Below, one piece after another: positions 31,506 through 41,375 of a stretch of DNA of 64,000 nucleotides. The translations under genes and the position numbers were made by a program. Within the stretch, counting starts at the first letter, position 1; the number at the start of each line of letters is the position of its first letter. The DNA comes from Bolinopsis microptera (lineage: Eukaryota; Ctenophora; Tentaculata; Lobata; Bolinopsidae), in contig NC_087077.1 of NCBI RefSeq assembly GCF_026151205.1, positions 1,736,001 through 1,800,000 of the forward strand, written 5' to 3'. Under the pieces are notes generated by a model. The model saw nothing but the letters and a program-made list of their open reading frames with translations, was not told the origin of the DNA and did no database searches.

Positions 31506-32837
31506 TATGTTTCAGTTAAACAAAAAAATTCAGTTAAACAAAAATTCAATTTTATGCCATTTATTACAGAGTAAACAAGTTTACAATAAATCAATTTTAT
31601 ATTTAAAGGAATCCTAATTCAATGCGTAGTATAGTTGTCACTCTTTAAATATATTAGATGTAGGTTGACAGGGCAAAGGAGTGTTTGTGCTGTTTGCTAT
31701 TGCTCACACCAAACGGCAACCTAGTAAATGTTTTGTACGGACACCGGTCTCCATCACGATACAAAATTAGGATTGTAGAATTTTTGTCAAAATCTTTATT
31801 TTTCACTTTAATTTAAGTTATATTAATATAATAAATTCAAATCTTATGATATTGTTATTATCTTAACAGTTACTATTGTAGCTAAAGATTTTAAATTTGT
31901 ATTCCTTGTATTCCTTGTATTCCTTGTATAACTTTTAGTGCAGTGGAGGGAGCGGTGTGGTGCATTAATAGAGTGACAGCCTACTGATTTAGAGTTGTTT
32001 TTAAGTGAGCATAATGGGTATATTTTTGGACCTAAAGGCTTTACTACGACAACTTTAAAATTGGTTCTTTTAATCATTTATTAAATATCACTTAAAAAAT
32101 ATATAAATCTGGAATCTGTTCACACTGTGAACCAGTCCTATAAAAAAACCCTCTTCAATTAAATATTAAAAACGTCTCAATAATGGAAATAGTCATACAA
32201 TTAAGAAATTTACCAAATTCTTAATATCAACCTTTAGAGAAAAATACCTACCTAAGTCAATGTCTACCTGTAATACACTAATTATTAGGTTAAATACATA
32301 GGTGGTGGAGTCAGCACACATTTACCAAAATCAAAATTTTTTAATAGGAGGAACCTGTGGGCCGAGAACACTGGATTAAATTTGTTGAAGGGGATTGTTT
32401 TCAAATGACAGCTGCATTATGTCATAATCGCTTGAAGTCCATGCTGAATCATTATAAGCATGTTGCAGCTTTAGAAGTGTCTTTTTCAGGCGACTTTTAG
32501 CAAGGCTAATCTTGTAGGAGTAGTCAAAAAGCTTAAGTTTAGGGGCAATTGTGCTCCAATTGTGTTTCCAGTCTGGAAGGTCTGGGAATTCCAAACTCGG
32601 CAATCCTTAACTGCTCTAGAGATTCAAAATTTATCCAAATCTGCAGTGAACTTGTAAATAATGATGACCTCAAACAAAGATCTGTATTTCTACAGGGCCC
32701 ACCCACGCTTATCTGGGGAGTCTTGTCCCTATATTAGACGGCCAATGCTCTATCCATTGGTATGTATTAATCTAATCTAATCTACGCGGCCTTACCCAGG
32801 CCTGTTATAAATGGGGAGTCCCTCTTAGAACGACCAG
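31506..32837. other. Unassigned AT-rich DNA
   Basis: No gene is recognised. It contains a short TTGTATTCC-type tandem repeat at 31895-31930 that resembles the TTGTATCC tail of the AlkB LINE, and so may mark the 3' end of an old relative. On the minus strand 32376-32603 reads a non-repetitive 75-codon frame (LPDWKHNWSTIAPKLKLFDY and onward) with an adjacent frame that looks continuous with it. This could be a remnant of a coding sequence, but I do not recognise it. Confidence 0.4.
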
Positions 32838-32845
32838 TGCTAGAC

Positions 32846-32970
32846 CAGTGGCGTAACGCTGTGCGGGGGGGCGCCGTCTTAGGGGGGCGCAAAATCGTCG
32901 TTTGAATGTTGGACAATTTCGAAAACTTAACTTAAGTACTAGGAAAACTGCGCTATTTGCTCTAGATACA
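32846..32970 (+). mobile_element. hAT-like MITE 1, left half
   Basis: It begins CAGTGGCGTAACG after the 8-bp target TGCTAGAC (32838-32845). The matching right half ends CGTTACGCCAATG at 40206 and is followed by TGCTAGAC (40207-40214). The interior matches MITE 2 at 49474. It is interrupted after TACA (32967-32970) by the AlkB LINE. Confidence 0.85.
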
Positions 32971-32977
32971 GTTTTGA

Positions 32978-33325
32978 TACTTTCAACACTACTATATAAC
33001 AAATAATTTGAGGATGTACCATGGAAGTCTAGAGTACCCGCAACAAGAAATGCAGCTGTAAACGACTTGGTAACGGGGTGCATGTGAGCTCTGGGGGCCA
33101 GTGGCATCAGAAGACTGGCTATCAGCCTTGAAAATAAGATGAGTTCTTTAGATTCATGTCACATCTGCACTGCATCTCCATCACAATGACACAAACACTC
33201 TCTCCTTCACTACCCTACCCTACCCTAGCCTAGCCCTACCCCTCCCTCCTTTTACCTGTTGCGGGTACTCTGGACTGCATGGACATCCTTGAATAGAGGT
33301 ATTTTATATAGTAGTGTTGTGGTAT
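32978..33325 (+). repeat. Inverted repeat in the AlkB LINE 5' UTR
   Basis: The left arm at about 32981-33047 (CAACACTACTATATAAC, later AGAGTACCCGCAACAAG) pairs with the right arm at about 33254-33322 (CTTGTTGCGGGTACTCT-like, then TTATATAGTAGTGTTGTGG). The arms are about 68 bp, imperfect, and separated by about 205 bp containing a CCCTACCC-rich stretch. The arm includes the 5' leader shared with another LINE. Right after the hairpin region, from about 33326 to 33690, the DNA is pyrimidine-rich and no gene is visible. Confidence 0.7.
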
Positions 33326-33787
33326 TATACTGTGTACATGTATATATATTCTATCCTATATATCAATATATTCTATATCTATATATAATACTGTATCTTT
33401 TATATACAAACTTTTCCTTACCCCCGCCTCCCCTTCCTCTATAAATTGTACTCAAATCCCACACCCAACCTGCTATTGACTTACTAAATAACCTCTATAT
33501 CTCTACATTGGGCCATAGCAGTCCACCCCGCTCCCTTCCCCTCCCTCCCCTATTCCACCAAGCACCAACATCTCTCCAAATCACATCACAAACTTTCATG
33601 TAATTAGACCTTGTGTTCCTTTTTTATCTTATTTTGAAAATGATTTTGTTTAACTTTACCTCTCTACCTGATATCACTCACCCCTGTCAAAACTGTGTTA
33701 CTCTCATTATCTTATTTTCAGGCTGTTGGTTGGTTTGATGGTGCCCTGGCCCCCATCTCATTATGTGCTCCCTACCATCTATTCTTC

Positions 33788-35174
33788 ATGCAAGACAGAA
33801 CTCTTACTGAAGATAATTCTCGATCAACGAGATCGAGAAATAACTCCTCTCCCCTGGATGGAAATGTTATTGACTTTACGAAACCTATCACCATCACGAC
33901 GCCCGGATGCTATGTGCTTAGCAATCCTGACTCTGGTTGTAGAATCAGTCTCTTTCAGGATGTGTTTGCAAGCCAACTGTGTGACCAATTTTCCTCTGAA
34001 ATCGAAAATACTGGCACCCTTAAACAGTACAACACAATCCACAGGCAGTCTCAGGCGCCACTTGCACTTCCAAGACTCTCGTCATGGTTTGGACCCGTAG
34101 ACTATGCGTTCTCAGGAATCGTAATGAAAGCTAATTCTGTCTCCCAATGTCCTCGCCTTATTGCAGCATATCAGAACATGGCCGAAAACCTCTTCACACC
34201 CAACAACATTGATTGCTTTTTGATCAACCAGTACTGCTTTTTGATCAACCAGTATAGAACTGGACGTGATTCCTGTGGTGAGCACAGTGACAACGAGCCA
34301 GAGGTCGACCTCTCAAAACCTGTCGTTACTCTGTCACTTGGCCAACAGCGCCGCATGCTCATCAGAGAGGCTAAGAACCCTGGAAATGCCATCACAGTCA
34401 AACTCGACCAGGGTTCAGTTCTTGTAATGCATGGTACTGATTTCCAAAAGAAGTATACGCATCAAATACCCAAAGATAATGTGATCACTAATTCACGTAC
34501 CTCTGTGACCTACAGGACCTGCAGCTCCACTTTCCTAAGAAACCGAAGTGCCTTATCTACACCCCTGAAAGATATATCTATCACTCCTATACTTGCCCCC
34601 AAGACCCCTGGAGTCTCAGGCTCACCATCGCTACCTCTGCACAACAGACGTAGATCCTCCTTGTCTCTGTCTAGCTTCTCACAAGTTGACACCAGCTCAG
34701 TTGGGTCTCCAGTGGCCAGTAGTTCTCCTTCCATAACCAGCAGCAAAACATCAGTCTCTGATAGTGATACATTGCCTCTCAGCATAGATGCCATGCTTGA
34801 AGCCATTGATCTAATGAAAGACAAAACCGTGAAAAGCGAACTTTCTCGCCATGGCAGCACAAACTCTGGAACCCCTCTGGATTGTAAGAAAAGACTGAAG
34901 AAAGTTGCGAAAGCATGTCACAAACGCCTGAGCACGCTTCTTGCTGAGCCTCCAGTAGTCTCAGCTGAGCCCGAATGCATTACCCATTCCCTCCAAACTT
35001 TGGAAAACTCTGTTATTGATCTACAATCCAAAATAAGTCTACAACATAGCACCCTCCAAACACTTGTCTTATGTTCTGACAGTAATTCCAATCAAAAAGT
35101 TAGTGCCAGCCCCCCTAACCTGTCTAATGAACTCAACACTATGGACAAGAGACTTGAAAAGTTAGAGGATATAA
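33788..35174 (+). pseudogene. AlkB LINE ORF1, part 1: AlkB-type 2OG/Fe(II) dioxygenase domain
   Basis: The first ATG of the open frame is at 33788 (MQDRTLTEDN); the frame extends upstream to 33695 across a CAG that looks like a splice acceptor. The AlkB signature is complete: INQYRTGRD (the N-x-Y motif), then GEHSDNE with the iron-binding H (codon 34283) and D (34289), GSVLVMHGTDFQKKYTHQIP with the distal H (34460), and R-x5-R with arginines at 34496 and 34514 (SRTSVTYR). A Ser/Thr/Pro-rich linker and a heptad-like segment follow (DKRLEKLEDI). AlkB enzymes oxidatively remove alkyl groups from nucleic acids; a role on the element's RNA or DNA is inference. The frame is cut at 35174 by the RTE insertion. 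A 21-bp duplication lies beside the N-x-Y motif. Confidence 0.85.
34214..34255 (+). repeat. In-frame 21-bp tandem duplication in the AlkB domain
   Basis: TGCTTTTTGATCAACCAGTA occurs twice head to tail with a 21-bp period (34214-34234 and 34235-34255), repeating seven residues (CFLINQY). The second copy is directly continuous with RTGRD and thus takes the normal AlkB N-x-Y position. Confidence 0.9.
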
Positions 35175-36981
35175 CTTGACTTACTTGACTTGACTTAAGG
35201 CGGGTAGTATTCCCGAGATCCATTGACAAAAGTTCTCCACAGCTTTCTGTCCTCCATCAGTCTAGCTATCTCATCTACTGATTTCAGCCCAGTATCTGCT
35301 TTTAGGTTATCTAGTAGTGTTAGGTAAGGTCGCCCCCTGTTAGTATGCCCATGACTCGGCTTCCAGAGAATCAGTTTGTTCAGTGTCAGCTCCGGATGTC
35401 GGTGAGCATGACCTGCAAGTCTGAGCCTTCGTTGGGTTATCTTGGAGCTGACTTTAGGAAGATCACCGTACAGACTGTGGTTGCTGACATGGTCTCGATA
35501 TTGATTGATGTTAAGGGCCATTCTTAACATTCGTGTATAGCAACCATCAACCATCTTCTCCAGCCTTTTCGTCATAGTCCAAGTCTCAGAACCGTATAGA
35601 AGCACCGACTCGACTAGTGCTGTGAACACTCTGGTCTTGATAGACTTTCTAAGGTTGGATTTCCAAAGTTTTTTGAGAGTGTGGCATGCTCCCCATGCTC
35701 TTCCTTTTCTAACCCTGATATCACTCTCACTGTCTCTGATTCTAGAACCAAGATAGGTAAAGTCTTCCACGTGCTCTATTGTGTTGTTACCCAGGGACTT
35801 GATGGTATCAGGGTTCTCGATGTTCTGAGTAATGAATTTGGTTTTCCCTTCATTCATTTTAAGTCCCACTGTAGCAGCAACTCTTTCTACCTCTAGCATC
35901 AGCATCTCTGCCTCCTTTACAGTATCTGCTATCAGAGCAATGTCATCTGCAAAACCAGTGTCTGTTATCTTCTCCGCCTTGACTCTCCTACTCCGATAAG
36001 GCTTAATGGTAAATCCTATTTCAGGATACTTGCTTAAGGCTTGTCTCATGCAATAGTCAAGGGCTATAATGAACAAGTATGGTGCTAATGTATCCCCTTG
36101 AAGAACTCCTGCCAGGATATCAAATAGCTCGGTATCCCCATCTGGTGTTATAACTTTGCCCTTCGTGTTGACATAGAGAAGATTAATGATATCTACAATA
36201 CTGTCCGGTATTCCATAGGCCTTTAGTATTTGCATCAAAATTCCCCGGTGAAGTGAATCAAAGGCCTTCTTAAAATCAACAAACACCATAGCTACCGGTA
36301 AATTTCTCTGTCTAGCCCCCTCTAGAATCCTTCTGAGTGCCAAGATGTGACTAGTAGTGGACCGTCCTTCCCGAAAACCATTCTGAGTGTCCCTAAGTAC
36401 CCCCTCTATAGCCGGCTGGATCCTATTAAGCACCATTCTATTGAGAGTCTTAGCTACGAGAGAAGTCAAAGATATCCCCCTCCAGTTTCCAGGGTTGGTC
36501 AAGTCTCCCTTTTTGGGAACCGGGATGATGTTACTTATCCTCCACTGATCTGGCGCAATACCATCTGTCAGGGCTTTGTTGCAGAAGGACAGCACGATTT
36601 CATCCAGGTCGCATCTTTTGAGGACTTCAGGTGGTATGCCGTCATCACCTGGTGCTTTACCTTCTTTTATCCTGTGTTTAGCAGCTTTAAGCTCATCCAC
36701 AGTAAAAGGTTCTGTACTGATGTTGAGTCCTTCAAATTGAGTCTCGATCCTAGGATGCTCGTTTTCCACATCCGGTATACTCCCTAACAGATTCGTGAAA
36801 TGCCCAAGCCAATTTTTCTTCCTTTCTTCGGCTCCGTTGCCCCTTATTTGAGTTGCCCCCTTGGCCTTCCTGCCAGTTATCTCATTTATGACATTCCAAC
36901 TTTCTTTGTTTTTGCATCTGTCTGCAGCCATTTCGACCCTTCTAACCTTGGCAACTAGATCTTCTTCAAAGATCTTCTTCA
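35175..36981 (-). mobile_element. RTE-like LINE, 5'-truncated, copy 2
   Basis: Its TSD is AGGATATAA (35166-35174 and 36982-36990). The 3' end has the same AAGTCAAGT-type tail as copy 1. Its open frame covers 35195 to 36981 without a stop: LKKIFEEDLVAKVRRVE at the truncated edge, ESWNVINEITGR, AAKHRIKEGKAPGDDGIPPE, NWRGISLTSLVAKTLNR, VDFKKAFDSLHRG (palm A), LQGDTLAPYLF, TGFADDIALIADT (FADD intact) and HAHRHPELTLNK. No endonuclease is included. Joining the flanks restores the host ORF1 frame, so the insertion is younger than the AlkB LINE. Confidence 0.9.
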
Positions 36982-36989
36982 AGGATATA

Positions 36990-37544
36990 ATGAGCAGCAT
37001 AAACGAAAAACAACATGAAACTGCCACCTCCCTTAAAGCCTTCGAAGCAGATGTCACTGCAATTAAGAACAAAGTAGATGACTCTAAGGCCTGCCTACAG
37101 TCTCTCCAGCTTAATGACCGCACCAACCCATCAAGAAAAAAGCCATCGCCTCATCCTCAAAACCAGAACCACCCAACCCACAGCCCTAGTAGACAAACGC
37201 GAAAACCAAAAAAGGTTCTACTCCTACATGACTCCCAGATGAACAACTTTCTACCTGAGTCATTTTCCTCTGGGTTCAAGGTGGAAAAAATGAAAGTAGG
37301 CTCTTATACTGACATGATAAAAGACCACTGTATGAGAGATGTCATTAAACAGCCAGAGGTCGACTGTTACATTCTCCAGCTTGGAGTCAACGACTACAGA
37401 TACAGAACCTGCTCTGTTAATAAAGCGATTGAGGATGCAAAATCAGTCATCGATAAACTCCTCTCGAGCTCCAGCGCAAAGGTTGTCATCTCCCTACCCA
37501 CCCCAACCCCTGGATTAATCAGTGAACTTACCAACCAAGGCTAG
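36990..37544 (+). pseudogene. AlkB LINE ORF1, part 2: coiled coil and SGNH hydrolase domain
   Basis: After removal of the RTE, codon phase is kept: GAG GAT ATA at the left joins ATG AGC at 36990. The segment continues the heptad region (SINEKQHETATSLKAFEADV, AIKNKVDDSKACLQSL), then a basic/proline linker, then an SGNH/GDSL-like core. Block I reads VLLLHDSQ with the presumed nucleophile Ser at 37233-37235. Block III reads LQLGVNDYR with Asn at 37389-37391. VVISLPTPTPG follows a predicted helix. The frame ends at a TAG at 37542, before the block with the catalytic Asp-His expected downstream, so this domain looks truncated. SGNH esterases in ORF1 are known in some CR1-group LINEs. Confidence 0.75.
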
Positions 37545-37546
37545 CA

Positions 37547-39907
37547 AACCCGCTTGGTAGTAAGCACTGTAACAGTATCCTCAGACGAGAATACTTTAAG
37601 CAACGCAACAAGCATAGCAATTTTGTAAACAGTAAGAAAGTAGCTTTCCTTAAGAAGTTAAATGAAGCTATAGAAGAAGGTCACATACTCGACTGGAAAA
37701 AATTTAAACGGCTTAAACAAGAACATGACACTAGCCCCTTACTTGACAAATTTGATTTAGCTAGCTTCCATGACTTCTTTGCATCCCTTTATAAAAAACC
37801 AGACCAGGAGCCAGATCTCACTCACCACAATCACAAACATTACCCTGAACCACCAGATCTGGATATCCTAAATAAGCTCATGTCAGAATCTTAAGTGACC
37901 TCTGCCATCAAAAATCTCAAAAAAGGTAAAAGTTGCTCAAACGACTTGATATCCAACGAGATGCTTCAGAGCGTAACTCCGCTTTGTCTCAAAGCCATCC
38001 TCAAAAACTTCAACCACTCACTGGTCTCTGGTTACTATCCATGGCACACCAGCATCATTACTCCTATTTACAAGTCTGGCAACCCTTTCAGCCCGGACAA
38101 CTACAGAGCAATAGCTGTTGGTAGCTGTATGGGTAAACTATTTTCTAGCATCTTACTTGAGCGTCTCCTGCACTTCAAAAAGCTCTACTGCCCTGACCCA
38201 AAAGAACAACTAGGGTTCTCGAAGGGTGCTCAAACAAATGACCACGTTTTTACCCTTAAGACAGTCATTGACAAATATACCAAGGTTAAAAAAGCTCGCC
38301 TCTATGCATGCTTTGTTGATCTAAGAAAGGCCTTTGACACTGTATGTAGGGACCTCCTTCTGCACAAAATCACATGCCTTGGAATAACTGGAAACTTCTT
38401 CAATTGCCTAAGTGATATGTATAGAAACTCAATAGCTCATATAAAAATCTCCAAACTCTTGTCCCCTAATATTGACATTGGAAAAGGAACAGAGCAGGGA
38501 CACCCCCTATCACCGGACCTTTTTAAAATCTATATCAACGACTTGTCATCTCTCCTGAAATCTGTTGGTGATTATCCTATTCTAGCTGACGTCCTAATAT
38601 CACATCTGCTCTGGGCTGACGATCTTGTCCTACTTGCCCTAAGTCCCAAGGCCTTGCAAGACAATATAAACATCCTATTCGACTTCTGTAACTCTAACAT
38701 GGGCCTTGAAGTAAACATTAAAAAAACCAAGATTCTCATATTCTGCCCTCCTAAAAGAAAACAATCCTATGAAACATTCATTTTGGGAGGCCAGCCCATC
38801 CAACACACCGAAAAATACTGCTATCTTGGCATTATATTCCACAGAAATGGATCTTTTACAGCAGCAAATACTGAACTGAGGGCCAAGGCTCTCCGTGCTC
38901 TCTATGGCCTCAAAGGCAATATCGTCAAAGATGCCCTCTCTCACCGTTCCCTAAACATTCTATTTGACTCTCTAATAAAACCGATACTGCTCTATGGCTG
39001 CCAAATCTTATGTCCTCACTCAAAAACCATGAGATACCTCTCCAAAACAGATAGCAAAGCCAACCCCCAGCATACTCTCAGGTACATCTCACAAGACCAC
39101 TATGAAAGATTCCACCTTAAGTTTATCAAGTGGTCCTTGTCTGTCCATTCAAAAGCATCAAATATAGGCTGCTGGGGCGAAAGTGGGCGCCACCCCCTCT
39201 TCTTTGAAGCCTGCAAACTTGCAATAGATTTCTATAGTCGTCTTGAAAGCACTGAAAATGAACTTCTCTCCGCTGCATTTCACGAGCAGATTATGCTGGG
39301 CCTTCCTTGGTACACCAACATCTCTAATCTTCTCACCAAATATAACTTCCCCCACTCATCCTCTTCAAAATCCAAGCTCTCTACCCAAATCAGTCACAAC
39401 ATGAGGGAAGAATTTGTGGATACCTGGAAATCTGCCAAGGCATCCTCACCTAAATTAGAATTCTACAATCAAATTAAACATGATTTTGAACCAGAAACAT
39501 ACTTAGGAGTGGTTAAGATCCCCGATGCTCGGAAAAGCTTAACAAGGTTTCGTATTAGCTGCCACAATCTTTACATTGAGAGGGGCCGCTACGAAACCCC
39601 CCTAGTACCAAGAGAACATCGATGGTGCACTTTTTGCTTTTTCAGCAAGGGGCTTAAGCCTATTGAGGACGAAATTCATGTTCTAACTGACTGTTTACTC
39701 TACTCCTCAGTTAGAGAAAAATTTAACTTCCATCCCAAAAATATTACTGACCTAGCCGGTTTGCTATCCGATAAAACACTAGACCCTACAAAATTTACTG
39801 CCACAGCAAGAGCAATCCATTCAATTCTCTCTGTGAACGAAAATTTTACAGCCTACTATAAGAGCCCAGATTTCCACTCAAATACTGGCCAATGCATAAT
39901 GCTATAG
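37547..39907 (+). pseudogene. AlkB LINE ORF2: reverse transcriptase, one in-frame stop
   Basis: The frame from 37547 (ILRREYFKQRNKH, VAFLKKLNEAIEEG, FHDFFASLYKKP) is the usual RT upstream linker. A TAA at 37892-37894 interrupts it between LMSES and VTSAIKNLKKGKS. RT motifs: NYRAIAVGSCMGKLFSSIL, QLGFSKGAQTNDHVFTLKT, ACFVDLRKAFDTVCRD (palm A), GTEQGHPLSPDLF (palm B), LLWADDLVLLA (palm C, ADD intact), YCYLGIIF and ILLYGCQI. The C-terminal part has CTFCFFSKG followed by DEIHVLTDC, a C-x2-C...H-x5-C zinc-knuckle-like motif. The C terminus is at 39907. No endonuclease domain precedes the RT. Confidence 0.85.
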
Positions 39908-40032
39908 GACCTCAAAAATAGTATTATAAAACATTTCTATTTTATCCCTACACATTTGTAAATAACTAGAATTGTGTAACCTTAAATTATTTCAGAATTA
40001 TAACTATTGTGAATTCAATAAAATAATTATCA

Positions 40033-40067
40033 CTTTTGTATCCTTGTATCCTTGTATCCTTGTATCC
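40033..40067 (+). repeat. TTGTATCC tandem tail of the AlkB LINE
   Basis: About four direct repeats of TTGTATCC form the 3' terminus, directly before the TACA target copy. The 39908-40032 stretch is 3' UTR with an AATAAA at about 40017-40022. Confidence 0.8.
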
Positions 40068-40071
40068 TACA

Positions 40072-40206
40072 CACTTTTTTAGAGATTTTACTGGCGTATT
40101 TTCTAAAATCACCTAATTTGTTCAATTTTAGGGAGGGGCACCAAAAGCGCCAACAGGGGGGCGCTTTTTTCGGCGGGGGGGGCCAACAGGCAACGTTACG
40201 CCAATG
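40072..40206 (+). mobile_element. hAT-like MITE 1, right half
   Basis: It continues the MITE interrupted at 32970: TTTTACTGGCGTATTTTC, TTTAGGGAGGGGC-like, GCCAACAGGCAACGTTACGC, ending at 40206. The 8-bp target duplication TGCTAGAC follows. The MITE's own length is about 260 bp. Confidence 0.85.
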
Positions 40207-40836
40207 TGCTAGACACTGTACTGTTTACTACTGACTGAATGGAAATCTACTGAACTCTTTGGATTGGTAGAACCTGTCTGGTTACATGAACAATGGAGCT
40301 AGTTTCTAGATTAACTCACATGATATTATTGCCGACTTAGGCTGCTTGGATGCATCAAATCTCAACTATTTTTTGGTGTGTTACTTTGTTTTGGGCTTTA
40401 CTTGTAAGCTTTATTGAATGTATCCATAAAATTGCAATTCCATTGATATTTATAACTTGAGAAAATTTTTCTACCAAAAACGTTTTCGATCGGGAATCAA
40501 ATTATTTTGGGGAATATCTTGATATAACGACGTTGTCGTAATGACACAAGTGACTAGGATCAACCACCTTATTTGATAGTTTTAAAAAATAAAGTATTTA
40601 TATTTTTAACTTAGGGTGTTAATCTTTTTAAGGATTTTATTTTTCTATTTCAGATCTATCGTGCTATTTGTTACTAAAAAGCTCATTGTAGCCTATAATA
40701 ATTAGATTTTCATCATCATGATGTATTTAACTCAAAGTAAAGTCAAAGTAAAGCAAAATTTATGACTGATGACATCATCACACATGTCCACAAAATACAT
40801 CGCACTATGTGAATAATTTGAAAACTGGCCACGGGC

Positions 40837-40947
40837 TTGATTCACGATGTCAATCCTTCGCAGCTCGGTGAGGCACTGCAGTGGTGCATCTCGCCGATCT
40901 ACCGCAAACAATTATTTGCGCGACCCAGTAGTGCATCGCGCTACAAG
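40837..40947 (-). repeat. Dispersed repeat R1, copy a
   Basis: On the minus strand it reads from GTAGCGCGATGCACTACTGG through AGATCGGCGAGATGCACC to GATTGACATCGTGAATCAA. The same sequence occurs at 48744-48869 on the plus strand, and partly at 41301-41375. The origin is unknown; it has no clear terminal repeats. Confidence 0.65.
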
Positions 40948-41300
40948 CCAAGGGCCTGAATATTATTATTATCAATCAATTACAATCAATTACAATTACT
41001 ATGTGGATAATTGCACGTAAAGCGAGCACTTTGGCCGGCCGGCACGTTCAAAAGGGGTTTCAGCGTGTGTTAAGGCACATCAAAAAGTATTAATAATCAA
41101 AATGTATAAATATCTAAACTTTTTATTCAAATTTATATTTATTGCTTATTTATCAACATTTTTCAAAATCATCCATTAAAAACAATCCTTACAAATCAAA
41201 TCAGTGGTCAAAATTGAAATTGGAGGACTTCACCGCTTCGACGCGCCGCGCAAACAAGCATCATTACTTCGCTAGTTTCTCTGCTTTTACCCGCTCCTAC

Positions 41301-41375
41301 TTGTAACGCGATGCACTATTGGGCCGCGGGCGCATCCAATAATGCTTCTCGCAACCACAGATCGGCGAGATCACC
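41301..41375 (+). repeat. Dispersed repeat R1, copy b (partial)
   Basis: GTAACGCGATGCACTATTGG, AATAATGCTTCTCGCAACCA and GATCGGCGAGAT match copy c; the sequence diverges afterwards. Confidence 0.55.

Larger units (their letters stand above)
32971..40067 (+). mobile_element. LINE encoding an AlkB dioxygenase and SGNH hydrolase ORF, with nested RTE
   Basis: It is inserted in MITE 1 with TACA on both sides (32967-32970, 40068-40071). It starts with a leader (from 32978) shared with the LINE at 19103, has a 5' UTR of about 800 bp, then an ORF1 interrupted by an RTE-like LINE (35175-36981, TSD AGGATATAA), ORF2 with an RT, and a TTGTATCC tandem tail (40033-40067). Without the RTE it is about 5.3 kb. 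No APE endonuclease is found between the SGNH region and the RT, so an internal deletion or an endonuclease-free design must be considered. Confidence 0.85.

Noticed and set aside
20464-39907. LINE reverse transcriptase ORFs as host genes
   Set aside because: They have RT palm motifs, microsatellite tails and target duplications; they are retrotransposon ORFs.
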